This document shows, one piece after another, positions 1-9,257 of a stretch of 64,000 nt of DNA. The stretch comes from Dasypus novemcinctus (Eukaryota; Chordata; Mammalia; Cingulata; Dasypodidae): assembly GCF_030445035.2 (NCBI RefSeq), contig NC_080694.1:72927147-72991146 (forward strand), written 5' to 3'. The notes beneath the pieces were generated by a model. It saw only the letters and a program-made list of their open reading frames with translations. It made no database searches and had not been told where the DNA came from. Both the position numbers and the translations under genes were made by a program. Each line of letters starts with the position of its first letter. Positions within the stretch are counted from its first letter, which is position 1.

Positions 1-640
1 TCTTCCATCTTCCTCCCCTCAGAACATCGGTGACCACTGCCTTTATATCAGTGTTACAAATTCTTCCATTACTAGAATAATAATAAGTCTATTTAGTCCA
101 TAGCTGCATTCCCCATTTATGTTTGTTCATTCCTCAATCTTGAGGATTTGGGAGATGGTGATGCCCACTCTGTTTCTGATTGAAAGCGGACTTAGTTCCC
201 ATGGGGCAGATGGATGGAACTCTCTTGCTTGCATTTGTAGATAGTCTCTTTTTAGGGATGGGCATTGTCTGTCATCATCCTTTTGCTTGTTGTCCTGGGT
301 GAGGCCAATGAACTGGAGAGTAGATGTTGCAACTCTACTGAGATTCAGGGCTCAACTGGTATATGAACAGAACAAAGACTTACGTCTCTGGGACACATAT
401 TTAATGACTATAGTGCTAACTACAGGGTTAAATAAAAGGGACAGAGGAGTCATGTGTAGGGAAATTGTAAATGAGTCTAACTCTATATTATATTGGGGAG
501 CATATTTTCCAAAGCCAGGTCCAAAGACAAGGTGCCAAATTCCTGAGATTGTTCTGTTTATCGTGTCTACACGTCTCTAGAGTCCTCAAGAGCCCTGCTG
601 TTTGAGGCATTATTTACACTCTGTTAGATTATGTAGCAGG
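1..640 (-). mobile_element. Old L1 3' UTR fragment (minus strand)
   Basis: This stretch aligns by eye with about 2600-3240 of the window, which is the reverse complement of the 3' UTR attached to the L1 elements here. Shared landmarks are 'ccactg..ccttta/ccaca tcagtg', 'ttcttccattactag', 'gtgatgcc(c/t)actc' and 'gttgcaactct(a/g)ctgag'. It runs off the left window edge, so its 3' end is not visible. The 97-codon open frame at 287-580 is accidental. Divergence from 2285-3643 suggests an old copy. Confidence 0.7.
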
Positions 641-1429
641 ACACCCTGGGATGGGAATTTAGCATTCTTTCAGTTATTGTATGGATCTCCACCCACCAAG
701 ACCATGTCCCATGAACACTTGAACATATTCATAAGCCTTAGAGGCTTGCCCCAGGTGCACACCTCCCCACACATCCCCTGAGTGCACCAGTGATCCTCCC
801 CTGCCATGAGCAAATTGAGCAGACTCACAGAGCTACAGTCGGGAAGACAGATTATCAGGAAACTGAAAGGAGGAGAGGGTGGTGAGCTGATGCCCATGTG
901 GGCAAATCTATGACAAGGTGGAAGGAGATGACTGGAGGGTGGATTGATGTGATAATGTGCAGTGATGCAATTGGGTTTGATGGTGCTGGAATGTGAAGGC
1001 AAGTAGGGTGGGGAGGTTGAGTTGGACTATCCATGGAACTGGGGGAAGCTGTAGGAAGGAGCAGGTAAACTCTGGGATGTGCAAGCCTATCTAAATTATC
1101 TTTTTAAAAAATGAAGGCAAAGCAAAAATTATATATCCTTCTGTCTTCTCCTTCTGGGTTCTAACTTAGTTTAGCTCCCCATCTATAATAATATAGTTCC
1201 CATCCCAAATCCTAATGAAGATTCTGTGGGCCTTGTAAAGAAATCAGTCTTAGTATTAAGATTTATAAGCCTGGATACCCAAACCTTTGCCAGTTAATTG
1301 ACAGGACTCCTGGGAAATGTCATGCAAAATTTTAGATAAAAGTATTTGGAAAATCAAAGTTGCCTTCAAATACACTTCAATCTAAGAATTTTATAATAAA
1401 ATTAGAGTTTAATCTTTTAAAAGAATCTT
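641..1429. other. Unassigned non-coding sequence
   Basis: I see no gene, tRNA or recognised repeat in this stretch. The 110-codon minus frame (670-1002) has no recognisable domain. It may be unique sequence or very old repeat. Confidence 0.4.
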
Positions 1430-2225
1430 CAATGGTGGGAATGTCCTTCAGGCAAATATGGCAGGGAGGGTCACTGGTGCTGAGTATGGGGGTGGGGAGA
1501 TATGTGGGATAGGGTGCCCCTGTGTCAGGCTTCTATGGAATATGTAAGTATTCATCTTGTCATAGGGTGTTATCTCAGTGGGTGGAGGCCCACACAATAA
1601 ACAAGAAAATATTAAACTCCCATCCTGAGGAGTCCTGCTATGTTCTCAATTAGAGGGAAAAGAATCCCTGTAGAACAAAAGCAGTGCCTAATAACAGAAA
1701 ACAGACCACTATGTCAAACTCTCAATATTATTGCAAATAATTATGAACCTTTTTCTCAAAAAACTGGAACTTAGTGGTTACCATAGGTTACAAGGGGAAG
1801 GGGAGGGGAGAATAGAATAGATTGAACATAAGGTATTTTAGAGAATTAGAATTGTTCTGTATGATCTTGCAATGATGGACACAGGCCATTAGAAATTTTC
1901 TCAAAACCTATAAAAGTGTAAGGTGCAAACTGTAAACCATAATGTAAACCATTGACCATGGCAAGTAGCAATATTTCCATATCAACTGTAACAAATGTAC
2001 CAAACACATGTAAAATGTTATTAATAAGGGAGAGTAGGAGAGGGGGAAGGTGATAGGTGTATGGGAACTCCCTCTATTTTCTATGTGATTTTCTATAACC
2101 TAAAGCTTCATTGAAGATAAAAAAAAAAAGACCACTGAGGAAACATACACAAGAAATTGCCACTGTACATAAAAGATAACAGACCTTACAGTGTTGAAAA
2201 CACATTGTAAAAAAATTTAATTTAC
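1430..2225 (+). mobile_element. Old L1 3' UTR fragment (plus strand)
   Basis: The segment carries blocks typical of the L1 3' UTRs in this window: a 'gtggaggcccacacaataa' stretch, a G-rich purine run near 1795-1810, 'gtaaaccataatgtaaacc' near 1931-1949, 'atcaactgtaacaaat', then an A-run at 2119-2129. The text after 2130 resembles 25337-25440 of the copy at 24.8-26.7 kb ('cactgagga..', 'ttgccattgta'). No ORF2 is attached. Confidence 0.6.
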
Positions 2226-2284
2226 TTCCTATTTTTTTATTTTAATTTTAATTTTTTATTTTCTTAAATATATTTTTATTGATT

Positions 2285-3643
2285 GATTTTTACAAGATAC
2301 TTAGATTACATACAATGTTACATAAAAAAATATAAAGGATACCATTTGCTCCACTCCCTATACCTCCCACTTTTCCCCATGTTAGCAGCTTCCTTCATTA
2401 CTGGTATGTTCATTGCAATTGATGAACACATTTTGGAGCATTGCCACTAAGTCTGGATTATAGTTTACATTGTAGTTTACTCTCTCTCCCACTGAATTCT
2501 GTTGGTTATGGCAGTATATGTAATAGCCTTTATCTGTCATTGAAATGTCATTCAGGACAATTCCAAGTCCCAAAAATGCCCCCATATTACACTTCTTTTT
2601 TTCCTCTTCCTGCCTTCAGCACCTCCAGGGACCACTGTCTCCACATCAGTGATGTAATTTTTTCCATTACTAGAATCACAATAAGTCTATAGTAGATTAC
2701 CAGTAAATCCACTCTAGTCCATATTTTATTCCTGAATCCTGAGAATTCTGTGATGGTGATGCCTACTCCACTTCTAATTGAAATGGGGCTTCGATCCCAT
2801 ATGGCTGATAGGTGGCACCTTCTTGTTTGCTATTGTATACTCTCTCAGTTCTTTGGTATGATAGTTGTCCATCCTTGCCTCCTTAGTAGTTGCCCTTGAT
2901 GAGTCCAATGATTTGGAGAATAGGTGTTGCAACTCTGCTGAGGCTCAGGGCCCAGCTGTCACTTTGATAGCCCACGGATTCAAGTCTTTTGGATGTACAA
3001 ATACCAACTCCACCACCAACTATAGGTTCAAATAACAGGTACAGATGAAGTATGTGTAGAAAAGTCACATCTGAGTACACATCTCTCACACTCAGGAACA
3101 CAAACTCCAAAATAGAGCCCACTGGCAAGACACAAAACTCCTGAGCTATCTGCCAAGGCCATAGGACCTGAGTGTCTCCAGAGTCATCAGAAGCCCCACT
3201 CTTTGGGGAAGTATCTACTTGGTCTGTCTATGAGATTCTGCTGAGATGTGAATAAGTGTTACCTCTCTAATGACCTCCTGACTCACTTTGAAGTCTCTTA
3301 GCCATATAAACTAATTTGTCTTTACCTTTCCCCCATTTTATTCAAGGTTCTTTTCCAGTTGCATCACCAGTTGGTGCTTGGTAGGAATCCCTTGGCTCCA
3401 GGGAGGCTCATCCCTCAGAGTCATGTCCCACGTTGGGGGGAAGGTAATGCGTTTATATGCTGAGTTTGGCTTAGGGAGTGGTCACAATTTAGCAATACAG
3501 AGCCTCTCGGAAGGTAACTCTTAGGCACCCTACAACACTAGGCTAAGTTACAATTTCAAGAGCAAAGGCTTATAAGCATAGTCATTAATATCATGAACTC
3601 ATCAATGGATAATCCTTCTTCACTAGTCATTGCCCTGTATTTG
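2285..3643 (-). mobile_element. L1 3' UTR copy (minus strand)
   Basis: This is the reverse complement of roughly the last 1.3 kb of the lineage's L1 3' UTR, starting at the T-rich side near 2285. It is colinear with the 3' UTR of L1-D (57.5-60.5 kb). Shared landmarks include 'ggagcattgcca', 'ccaccaccaac', 'ccatataaactaat' and 'gggaggctcatccc'. It abuts a plus-strand copy of the terminal module at about 3644, giving a head-to-head pair. Confidence 0.7.
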
Positions 3644-4010
3644 GGCAATGTGGAGAAAGTGACCACAATAGCTGCTGATGGTAGGGTAAGGGAAGAAGAG
3701 ATATGATGTGGGGGCATTTTCAGGACTTGGAGTTATCCTGGGTGGTACTGCAGGGACAGATGCTGGACATTGTATGGCCTGTCAAGGTCCACTAGGTGGA
3801 CTGGGAGAGAGTGTAAACTACAATATAAACCATTATCCATTTGGTGCAGCAGTGCTCCAAAATGTATTCACCAAATGCAATGAATGTTCAATGATGATGA
3901 AACAGGTTGTTGATGTGGGAGGAGTGGGGTGAGGGGGGTGGGGCATATATGGGGAACTCATATTTTTTTTAATGTAACATTTAAAAAATAAAGAGGAAAA
4001 AATTAAACAT
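3644..4010 (+). mobile_element. L1 3' UTR terminal module (plus strand)
   Basis: The module starts 'tgtggagaaagtgacc', continues through 'gcattttcaggacttgg' and 'gagagtgtaaactacaat', passes a G-rich run near 3915-3945 and ends with 'aatgtaacatttaaaaaat' plus an A-rich tail. The same module recurs at 22658, 30805, 39195 and, in reverse, at 31671, 35787 and 44918. A 74-codon open frame (3708-3932) lies in it; related frames are open in several old copies but closed in younger ones. Confidence 0.75.
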
Positions 4011-4344
4011 TTTTAAATTTGAATATGATTATTATTTTATTTTTGTCTTTATTTTTGGGGAGGTTTTGGTTTCTCTTTTGATTAGCAACTTTATTTCAAA
4101 ATCACAAAAATAAAATAGCAGCAAGAAGCAGCTCAACAAGATATTGAAACTTTACTCCTAAAAAGTTCTTTTTCAGGCATTTTTATCTCATCTAATTCCA
4201 ACTGCTAACTCAATTTTTCCTTTATTTAAAAAGATACACAGATAAATGCAGATTAAATTATGTAATTAAGAACTTCTTATTAACAAAAAATGAATTGAAA
4301 AATATGCTTATTCATACATATCTCACAAAAGCAAACCCCATATT
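4011..4344. other. AT-rich unassigned sequence
   Basis: No open frame or recognised repeat was seen. The base composition is strongly AT. Confidence 0.35.
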
Positions 4345-5030
4345 CCTTTTTTTACCTTTAGAATTAATGTATTACCAATTTTGCTTTTGCTACAAAAACA
4401 TTATAATATTGTTATTAACTCTAGTCCATAAACTATCTTAGTTATAGTTTTCCCATGTGTCACCACATTCTTAACACTGTAATAGAATAATATTCCTTTA
4501 TTAACCACAATCCTCTTCTACTTCCAAAATAATTGTTATATATTCCCATTATCCTCCAGCTGTCCTCCAATTAACAGTAATCTTTTTAGACTATTGGTTT
4601 CACCACAATCACATCCAAAATCAGCAGTGTAACATTCACTATAATATGTTACCATCATGTCCAACCATAACCACATATTTACATTTGACCTTATTAAACA
4701 TTCTACATACATCCAGCATTTTCTTCCCTCCCATCCCATTTTCCGTCTAACATCAATTTACACTTCATAGTCCAACTACATAAGTCCACTCATTATATTC
4801 AATCCATGTCAGTGAGGCCATACAGTAATTGTCCTTTTGTGTCTGGCTTATTTCACTCAACATAATATCCTCAAGTTTCATCCATGTTGTCACATGCTTC
4901 TCAAAATTATTTCTTCTTAAAGCTGAATAATAATCCAGTGTATGAATGAATATTCCACATCTTGTTTATCCATTCATCAATTGATGGACACTTAGGTTGT
5001 TTCTCTTTTTTAGCAATTGTAGATAAATGA
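4345..5030 (-). mobile_element. Ancient L1M fragment: ORF2 3' end and 3' UTR (minus strand)
   Basis: Reading the minus strand, 4830-5030 matches the end of mammalian L1 ORF2. Visible blocks on the plus strand are 'ttatttcactcaacataat', 'catccatgttgtcacatgc', 'cttgtttatccattcatca' and 'gatggacacttaggttg'. The 4345-4830 part looks like the attached 3' UTR. It is diverged, differs from the young L1 lineage here and has no usable frame. Confidence 0.65.
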
Positions 5031-5340
5031 TATTCATTTCTTTACCTACTGATTGAGTGGCATGAAGAGCCAGAAATGATAAGGGGTCAGCCTCAATCTC
5101 CATTCTTTCATATTCTAGGGAAAATAATCCTTCCTTGAAAACAAGTACACAGAATAGCACAATGACCATTATTACTGAATGAAGCCTCATCCATTTTCAT
5201 TGTTAGTTGTACTGGGTGTTAAGTTTAGTGCCACACTCAGATTCTCTTCAAAGGGTTTTGTATCTTTTGCAAAGGGACAGAATCTTAATTGACTTGCTCC
5301 TTATTTTTTAAATCAAAACCAAAAGAATGATAGGTGATGG
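5031..5340. other. Unassigned sequence
   Basis: No gene or repeat recognised. A 74-codon minus frame (4966-5190) partly overlaps the L1M end and has no recognisable features. Confidence 0.35.
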
Positions 5341-5812
5341 ATGTCGATGACTGAAATATAAATATTAATGTTGGGTTGGCAAAATGCTTCTACTGACCTG
5401 CCTGAATGAATGTAATCTCTGTGTCACATGGCCTCATGGAAAATAAAATAAATATAAGTATAAAAACCCAGCTGCAATCAGTGTGGGATAAAAACAGCTT
5501 ACAGCTCTCCCTTCTCTGAAGAATGCTCTCTTTATAAAGGGAGCTTCTCCATTTCCTCAGGATAGCCAGAGGTCAATGACCCAAGGGGCACCAAACCCAT
5601 CCCCTTTGCCTCCAGGTGGGACCAGTTGTGCTCAGGAGCACCCATGGTGCAAGAACATGGTACAAGACACCTCATCCTTGTTAGCTTTCTATTTCTGCCC
5701 TGTCTTGCTTCTCACAATCCCCTTCTGTTGAGAACCCTATACCAATAAATCACTTTTACAGGAATCTTTATCTCTGGTTCTGCTTCTTGGAAACTGGCTT
5801 AATATGGTAATA
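5341..5812 (+). mobile_element. Probable solo LTR of an endogenous retrovirus-like element
   Basis: The segment reads like the 3' half of a mammalian ERVL-type LTR. It has a TATA-like 'tttataaagg' near 5530, a pyrimidine-rich stretch, a polyadenylation signal AATAAA at 5744-5749, then 'cacttttacaggaatctt' and 'ctctggttctgcttcttgg'. No internal retroviral genes lie beside it. The 5' limit is uncertain and no target-site duplication was identified. The subfamily is unknown. Confidence 0.45.
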
Positions 5813-5883
5813 TTCCAGATGCATTCCCTACTGTATTCCTACTCTGGTTTGAGAATTAACAGTCAAAACCTCTGTATCACTCA

Positions 5884-5912
5884 GTGTTCTCCAGTGAAAC
5901 AGAACCAACAAG

Positions 5913-5981
<69 letters not shown>

Positions 5982-6285
5982 CCAAGAGATTTTTCTAAGG
6001 AATTGGACCCTGCAATTGTGGGGGCTGGTATATCCAAAATCCGTGAAGGAAGGTGTCAGCCTGGAAACTCAAAAGTTGATGTGGTGTGAGACAAATTTCT
6101 TCTCTGGGAAATCTCAATTTTTTGCTCTTGAGGCCTTCAATTGATTAGATGAGGCCCTCCTACCTAATCAAGGATGATCCCCTTTACTTAAAAGACATTA
6201 ATCACTTCTAAAAATAGAGTCACAGCAACATCTATGCTAGTGTTTGACAAAAAACACTGGGGATTATAACTTAGCCAAGTTGAAA
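5884..6285 (+). repeat. Interspersed repeat with embedded (TATC)n, orientation 1
   Basis: The repeat begins 'gttctccagtgaaacagaac', contains the tetranucleotide array, then 'aattgg', 'gggggctgg', 'caattgattagatgaggccc' and ends near 'gtgtttgacaaa'. I recognise the layout as a common mammalian interspersed repeat but cannot name the family. A second copy in the opposite orientation lies at 55760-56145, where 'ttctgttttcctggagaacc' is the reverse of this start. Confidence 0.5.
5911..5980. repeat. (ATCT)n microsatellite
   Basis: About 17 perfect tandem copies of a tetranucleotide are visible. The Ser-Ile-Tyr-Leu frames across it are artefacts. It is a likely polymorphic site. Confidence 0.95.
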
Positions 6286-6299
6286 AAAAAAATTAACCA

Positions 6300-6734
6300 T
6301 CACAACCTCCTTAAAACTTCCAACAAACATGCACTGGGATCCTCTCTTCCAGGCGTATAATCCCCACTGTATTCTTGTTTAATATCATTTGGTATCATTG
6401 TAGGTTGCATTCTAGTATAGCATCCCTCAAAGGTCAGAGTCCAATCTGTGTCACTAGAAGAATGAAAGGGGATACAAAAGAAAAAATAAAACAGAGAAGC
6501 CAAAGCCCTGGTGCTTGAAATGTCAGACAGGACATAGAGGCAGGAAGCAATGATATTTATGAAATAAAGTTATGAAATGCTAAGCTTAAATTCAAAGGTA
6601 CAAAAATGTTGAAAGTAAAGGGATTTAAAAATACATAACATAAACACCAACTTCAAGATAGTCTATTTTGTCTATTTTGTCTTTAATAGACTTTAAAAGA
6701 TAAGATATTAGACATAAAGATGGACATTTTATAA
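6300..6734. other. Unassigned AT-rich sequence left of the L1 nest
   Basis: No gene or recognised repeat. It is the left flank of the old L1 3' UTR that hosts the nested insertions. Confidence 0.35.
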
Positions 6735-6789
6735 TGATGAAAAAAGGCAATGGAAGTGTTCCACAAGATCATGCAAAGATGGATATAGG
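6735..6789 (+). mobile_element. Left piece of the host L1 3' UTR (split by L1-A)
   Basis: The sequence 'ggcaatggaagtgttccac' and the following bases match 25030-25068 of another copy. The match resumes at 15725, so this is the 5'-truncated beginning of an old L1 3' UTR. The last 15 bases (6775-6789) are the left target-site duplication of L1-A. Confidence 0.8.
6775..6789. repeat. Target-site duplication of L1-A, left copy
   Basis: The 15 bases aaagatggatatagg are repeated exactly at 15710-15724, directly after the A-rich tail of L1-A. The flanking bases then differ. An independent copy of the target (about 25050-25070) shows the uninterrupted order. Confidence 0.9.
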
Positions 6790-7247
6790 GAAGCTCCGGG
6801 TGTCTGGGGTCGTCGGACGCGCTGACCTGGTGCTCCAGCAGGGCCGAGGCCCCGCGCATGGGCTTCGCGTGTGCGGGGCTCCGTGTGTGCGGGGCTCTGC
6901 ATGTGCGGGGCTCTGCGTGTGTGGGGCTCCGCATGTGCAGGAGGTGTCTGGCCCGTGGGCAGGTGAGCAGCGAGCGCCGGCTCGGAACCCTCAGGCGGAG
7001 CGTGCGGCCCCTCCTCAGACACCCGCCTGCGCCCGGCTTGGAGCCCGAAATTATCTTCAGGAACAACCATGTTTTTCTGCAAAGGCTTAAATTTTCCTCC
7101 ATGATGAAACAAGATAAGGTGCAAAACGATCTCACATTGCAGAGTAATGGCAGTCAGTATTTTCCAAATGAGATGAGAGAGGACTCACCTGCAGAATCTC
7201 CTACCACAGAGAGCACCACTCCCTTTGGCCTGAAGCCTCCATCAGGG
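6790..7247 (+). other. GC-rich non-L1 leader of L1-A
   Basis: The first 458 bases inside the duplication have no counterpart in the 5' ends of L1-B (17576) or L1-C (about 45785), both of which begin near '(a/g)atgg..gtgagtgagtgca'. L1 similarity starts only at 7248 ('tctcctgcaggga'). The leader is CpG-rich and contains a 16-bp tandem repeat. At 7101 an open frame starts MMKQDKVQNDLTLQ and is rich in Ser, Thr, Pro and Glu until L1 sequence begins. I do not recognise the protein. It could be a 5'-transduced host exon or promoter, or a new L1 promoter module. Confidence 0.6.
6870..6941. repeat. 16-bp CpG-rich tandem repeat (about 4.5 units)
   Basis: Units tgtgcggggctccgtg (6870-6885), 6886-6901, 6902-6917 and 6918-6933 differ only at a few positions, and a partial unit follows. 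Each contains GGGG and most contain CpG. The proline/histidine/arginine-rich minus-strand frames here are products of this repeat. Confidence 0.9.
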
Positions 7248-8205
7248 TCTCCTGCAGGGAGTCGGCTGAGTGGCGCTGGAGACTCTTTGGGACCGGGCTG
7301 TTTCGGGATTTTTGCTGGTCCGGAGGTGTCTGGACATCGATTTGGAGGGAAGGTAACAGAGAAGATCCATCTGTGAAATATACACGGAGATCCCAGCTAC
7401 GTGTGGAGGATTCCCTCCTTGGGTAGGCAGAGCTGAGGCAGCTAGCACCGCACGGAGCCCCGGTGGGCCGTGGGCGGGGAGCCGAGCCCAGCCCCGCCGA
7501 GCCCCTGGTGGGCGGCGGGTGGGAGAGCCGAGCCGAGCCGCAGCGGGCGGTGGCCGGGGTAGCCGAGCCGAGCCCGGCGGCGGGGTTTCTGTTCTTTTTT
7601 TCTTTTTCTTTTTTTTTTTTTTAATCCTCTTTCTTGTCCCCAATATTCTTCTTATTATATTTTATCTTAACAATACAATAGGTCCTGCAGGAAACACCTC
7701 ACATTTGCTGGGTTTCCTCAGCCTCCACTGCCTCATTTATCTGTGAATAGATTTAGCCTATCTACACTATCCCCTTTCACCTACAACTTGATATCCTCCA
7801 ACATCTGCTATCTCTCCTATATTCCACCTCCCTTTCTTTGATCCACAAAGTGTCTAACTGTTAATTTCTAATACCTTTGTTTATTTTTCCATCCGGTATT
7901 CATCCCTGAAACTATTACCTTTCTTTTCTCTTTCCCTCTCTCACGAAAACAATAGCTTCTTAGTACGTACCATATTCTTCCCATATTCAGTCATCTACCT
8001 CATTATAGGTACTTTCCTACTACTATAACTCTACACAATTTACATGATCTAACCTCCATCCTCCCAGAACTCATATTGTTGCTTTGTTAACATATATCAC
8101 CAATACTACTTTACACTTTTTCCTTCCTTACACAAAAACAACTGCTAATTAATCTCCAAGACTAGACAAAGAAGCTAAGGAACTGATTAAACCCGTCAAG
8201 GAAAA
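7248..8205 (+). promoter_or_regulatory. L1-A 5' UTR (shortened, about one monomer)
   Basis: It aligns with the 5' UTRs of L1-B and L1-C from 'tctcctgca' onward. One ~200-bp monomer starts at 'ggctgtttcggg' (7296). It is followed by a GC-rich block with repeated 'gccgagcc' motifs (7480-7585), a T/C tract (7585-7625), and then the pre-ORF1 region shared with 19130-19770 and 47110-47780. About 0.8-1 kb of monomer and spacer present in L1-B is missing. Promoter function is inferred from position only. Confidence 0.7.
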
Positions 8206-9177
8206 ATGATGACAAGACAGCAACAAAAATCTACAAACAAAACCAGTAATCAGGAAAACATGGCTGAATCCCACCAACAAACTAAAAATCAGGAAGGGGA
8301 GCAGAACTTCGCACAAGCAATGAAAGATCTCAGAACATTTATCACCGACAAATTTGATGAAGTAATGAAAGAGGTTAACAACATGAAGACAACACTTGGA
8401 GGGGAAATTGCAGACATGTGCAAAAAAATAACAGATATGATGGAAATGAACACCACAATTCAAGAAATCAAAAATACACTTGCAGCAAATATCAGCAGAC
8501 TAGAAGAGGCAGAGCAGAGAATTAGTGATGCGGAAGACAGTGCATTAGAAATCAAACAGATAGTAGAAGTGATCAATAAAAAGGTAGAAAAAATCCAGAT
8601 AGGACTTAGGGACCTGAATGATAACGCAAAACACTCAAACATACATATTATAGGCATTCCAGAAGGAGAAGAGAAGGGAAAGGGGTCAGAAGGAGTGTTG
8701 CAGGAAATAATGGCTGAAAACTTCCCAAATCTACTGAAAGAGACAGATGTACATATCCAAGAAGCACAGCGCATTCCACTGGTCATAAACCCCAACAGGC
8801 CCACCCCAAGACATATACTTGTCAAATTATCCAATGCTCAAGACAAAGAGAAAATTCTAAAAGCAGCAAGAGAAAAGAAAACCATCACATATAAGGGAAG
8901 CTCCATAAGATTAAGTGCTGATTTCTCACCTGAAACCATGGAGGCAAGAAGGCAGTGGTATGATATAGTCAAGGTACTAAAGGAAAAAAATTTCCAACCA
9001 AGAATACTCTATCAAACTAAACTAGCATTCAAAAATGATGGAGAGTTCAAAATATTCACAGATAAACAGAAACCGAAAGAGTATATCAAAAAGAAACCTC
9101 CACTTCAAGAAATTCTTAAGGGAGTTCTGCAGGAAGAAAGGAAAAAACAGGACAGTCAGAGATGGAGGAGAGTGTAA
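8206..9177 (+). CDS. L1 ORF1p, RNA-binding chaperone (intact)
   Basis: This is an intact 323-codon frame for the L1 ORF1 protein. In known L1s this protein trimerises, coats L1 RNA and acts as a nucleic-acid chaperone in the cytoplasmic ribonucleoprotein. A polar N-terminus (about 1-45) is followed by a heptad-rich coiled coil (about 45-140, with 'ISRLEEAEQRISDAED' as the end block). Next come the RRM-like domain (about 140-240, 'HIIGIPEGEEKGKG', 'AENFPNLLKE') and the C-terminal domain ('YKGSSIRLSADFSPETMEAR', 'QPRILYQTKLAFK'). The length is close to human ORF1p (338). The ATG at 8206 follows 'gtcaaggaaaa' and is shared with the sister copies at 19773 and 47783. ORF2 begins 80 bases downstream. 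Copies in L1-B and L1-C are broken. Confidence 0.92.
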   Translation: MMTRQQQKSTNKTSNQENMAESHQQTKNQEGEQNFAQAMKDLRTFITDKFDEVMKEVNNMKTTLGGEIADMCKKITDMMEMNTTIQEIKNTLAANISRLEEAEQRISDAEDSALEIKQIVEVINKKVEKIQIGLRDLNDNAKHSNIHIIGIPEGEEKGKGSEGVLQEIMAENFPNLLKETDVHIQEAQRIPLVINPNRPTPRHILVKLSNAQDKEKILKAAREKKTITYKGSSIRLSADFSPETMEARRQWYDIVKVLKEKNFQPRILYQTKLAFKNDGEFKIFTDKQKPKEYIKKKPPLQEILKGVLQEERKKQDSQRWRRV

Positions 9178-9257
9178 GAGCAACAAAAAAGACAAAAATA
9201 GAAGGGGAAAATAAAATAATACTAACAAAATATAACAAACACAAATCCAACCAAAAT

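Noticed and set aside
287..580. 97-codon open frame
   Set aside because: Lies inside an old L1 3' UTR copy and is not conserved in the parallel copy at 2.9-3.2 kb.
5804..6144. Frames with repeated Ser-Ile-Tyr-Leu
   Set aside because: Produced by the (ATCT)n microsatellite.
6683..7135. 150-codon minus-strand frame rich in Pro, His, Arg
   Set aside because: Most of it is the translation of the 16-bp CpG tandem repeat and GC-rich leader of L1-A; no domain, and it crosses the L1-A insertion border.
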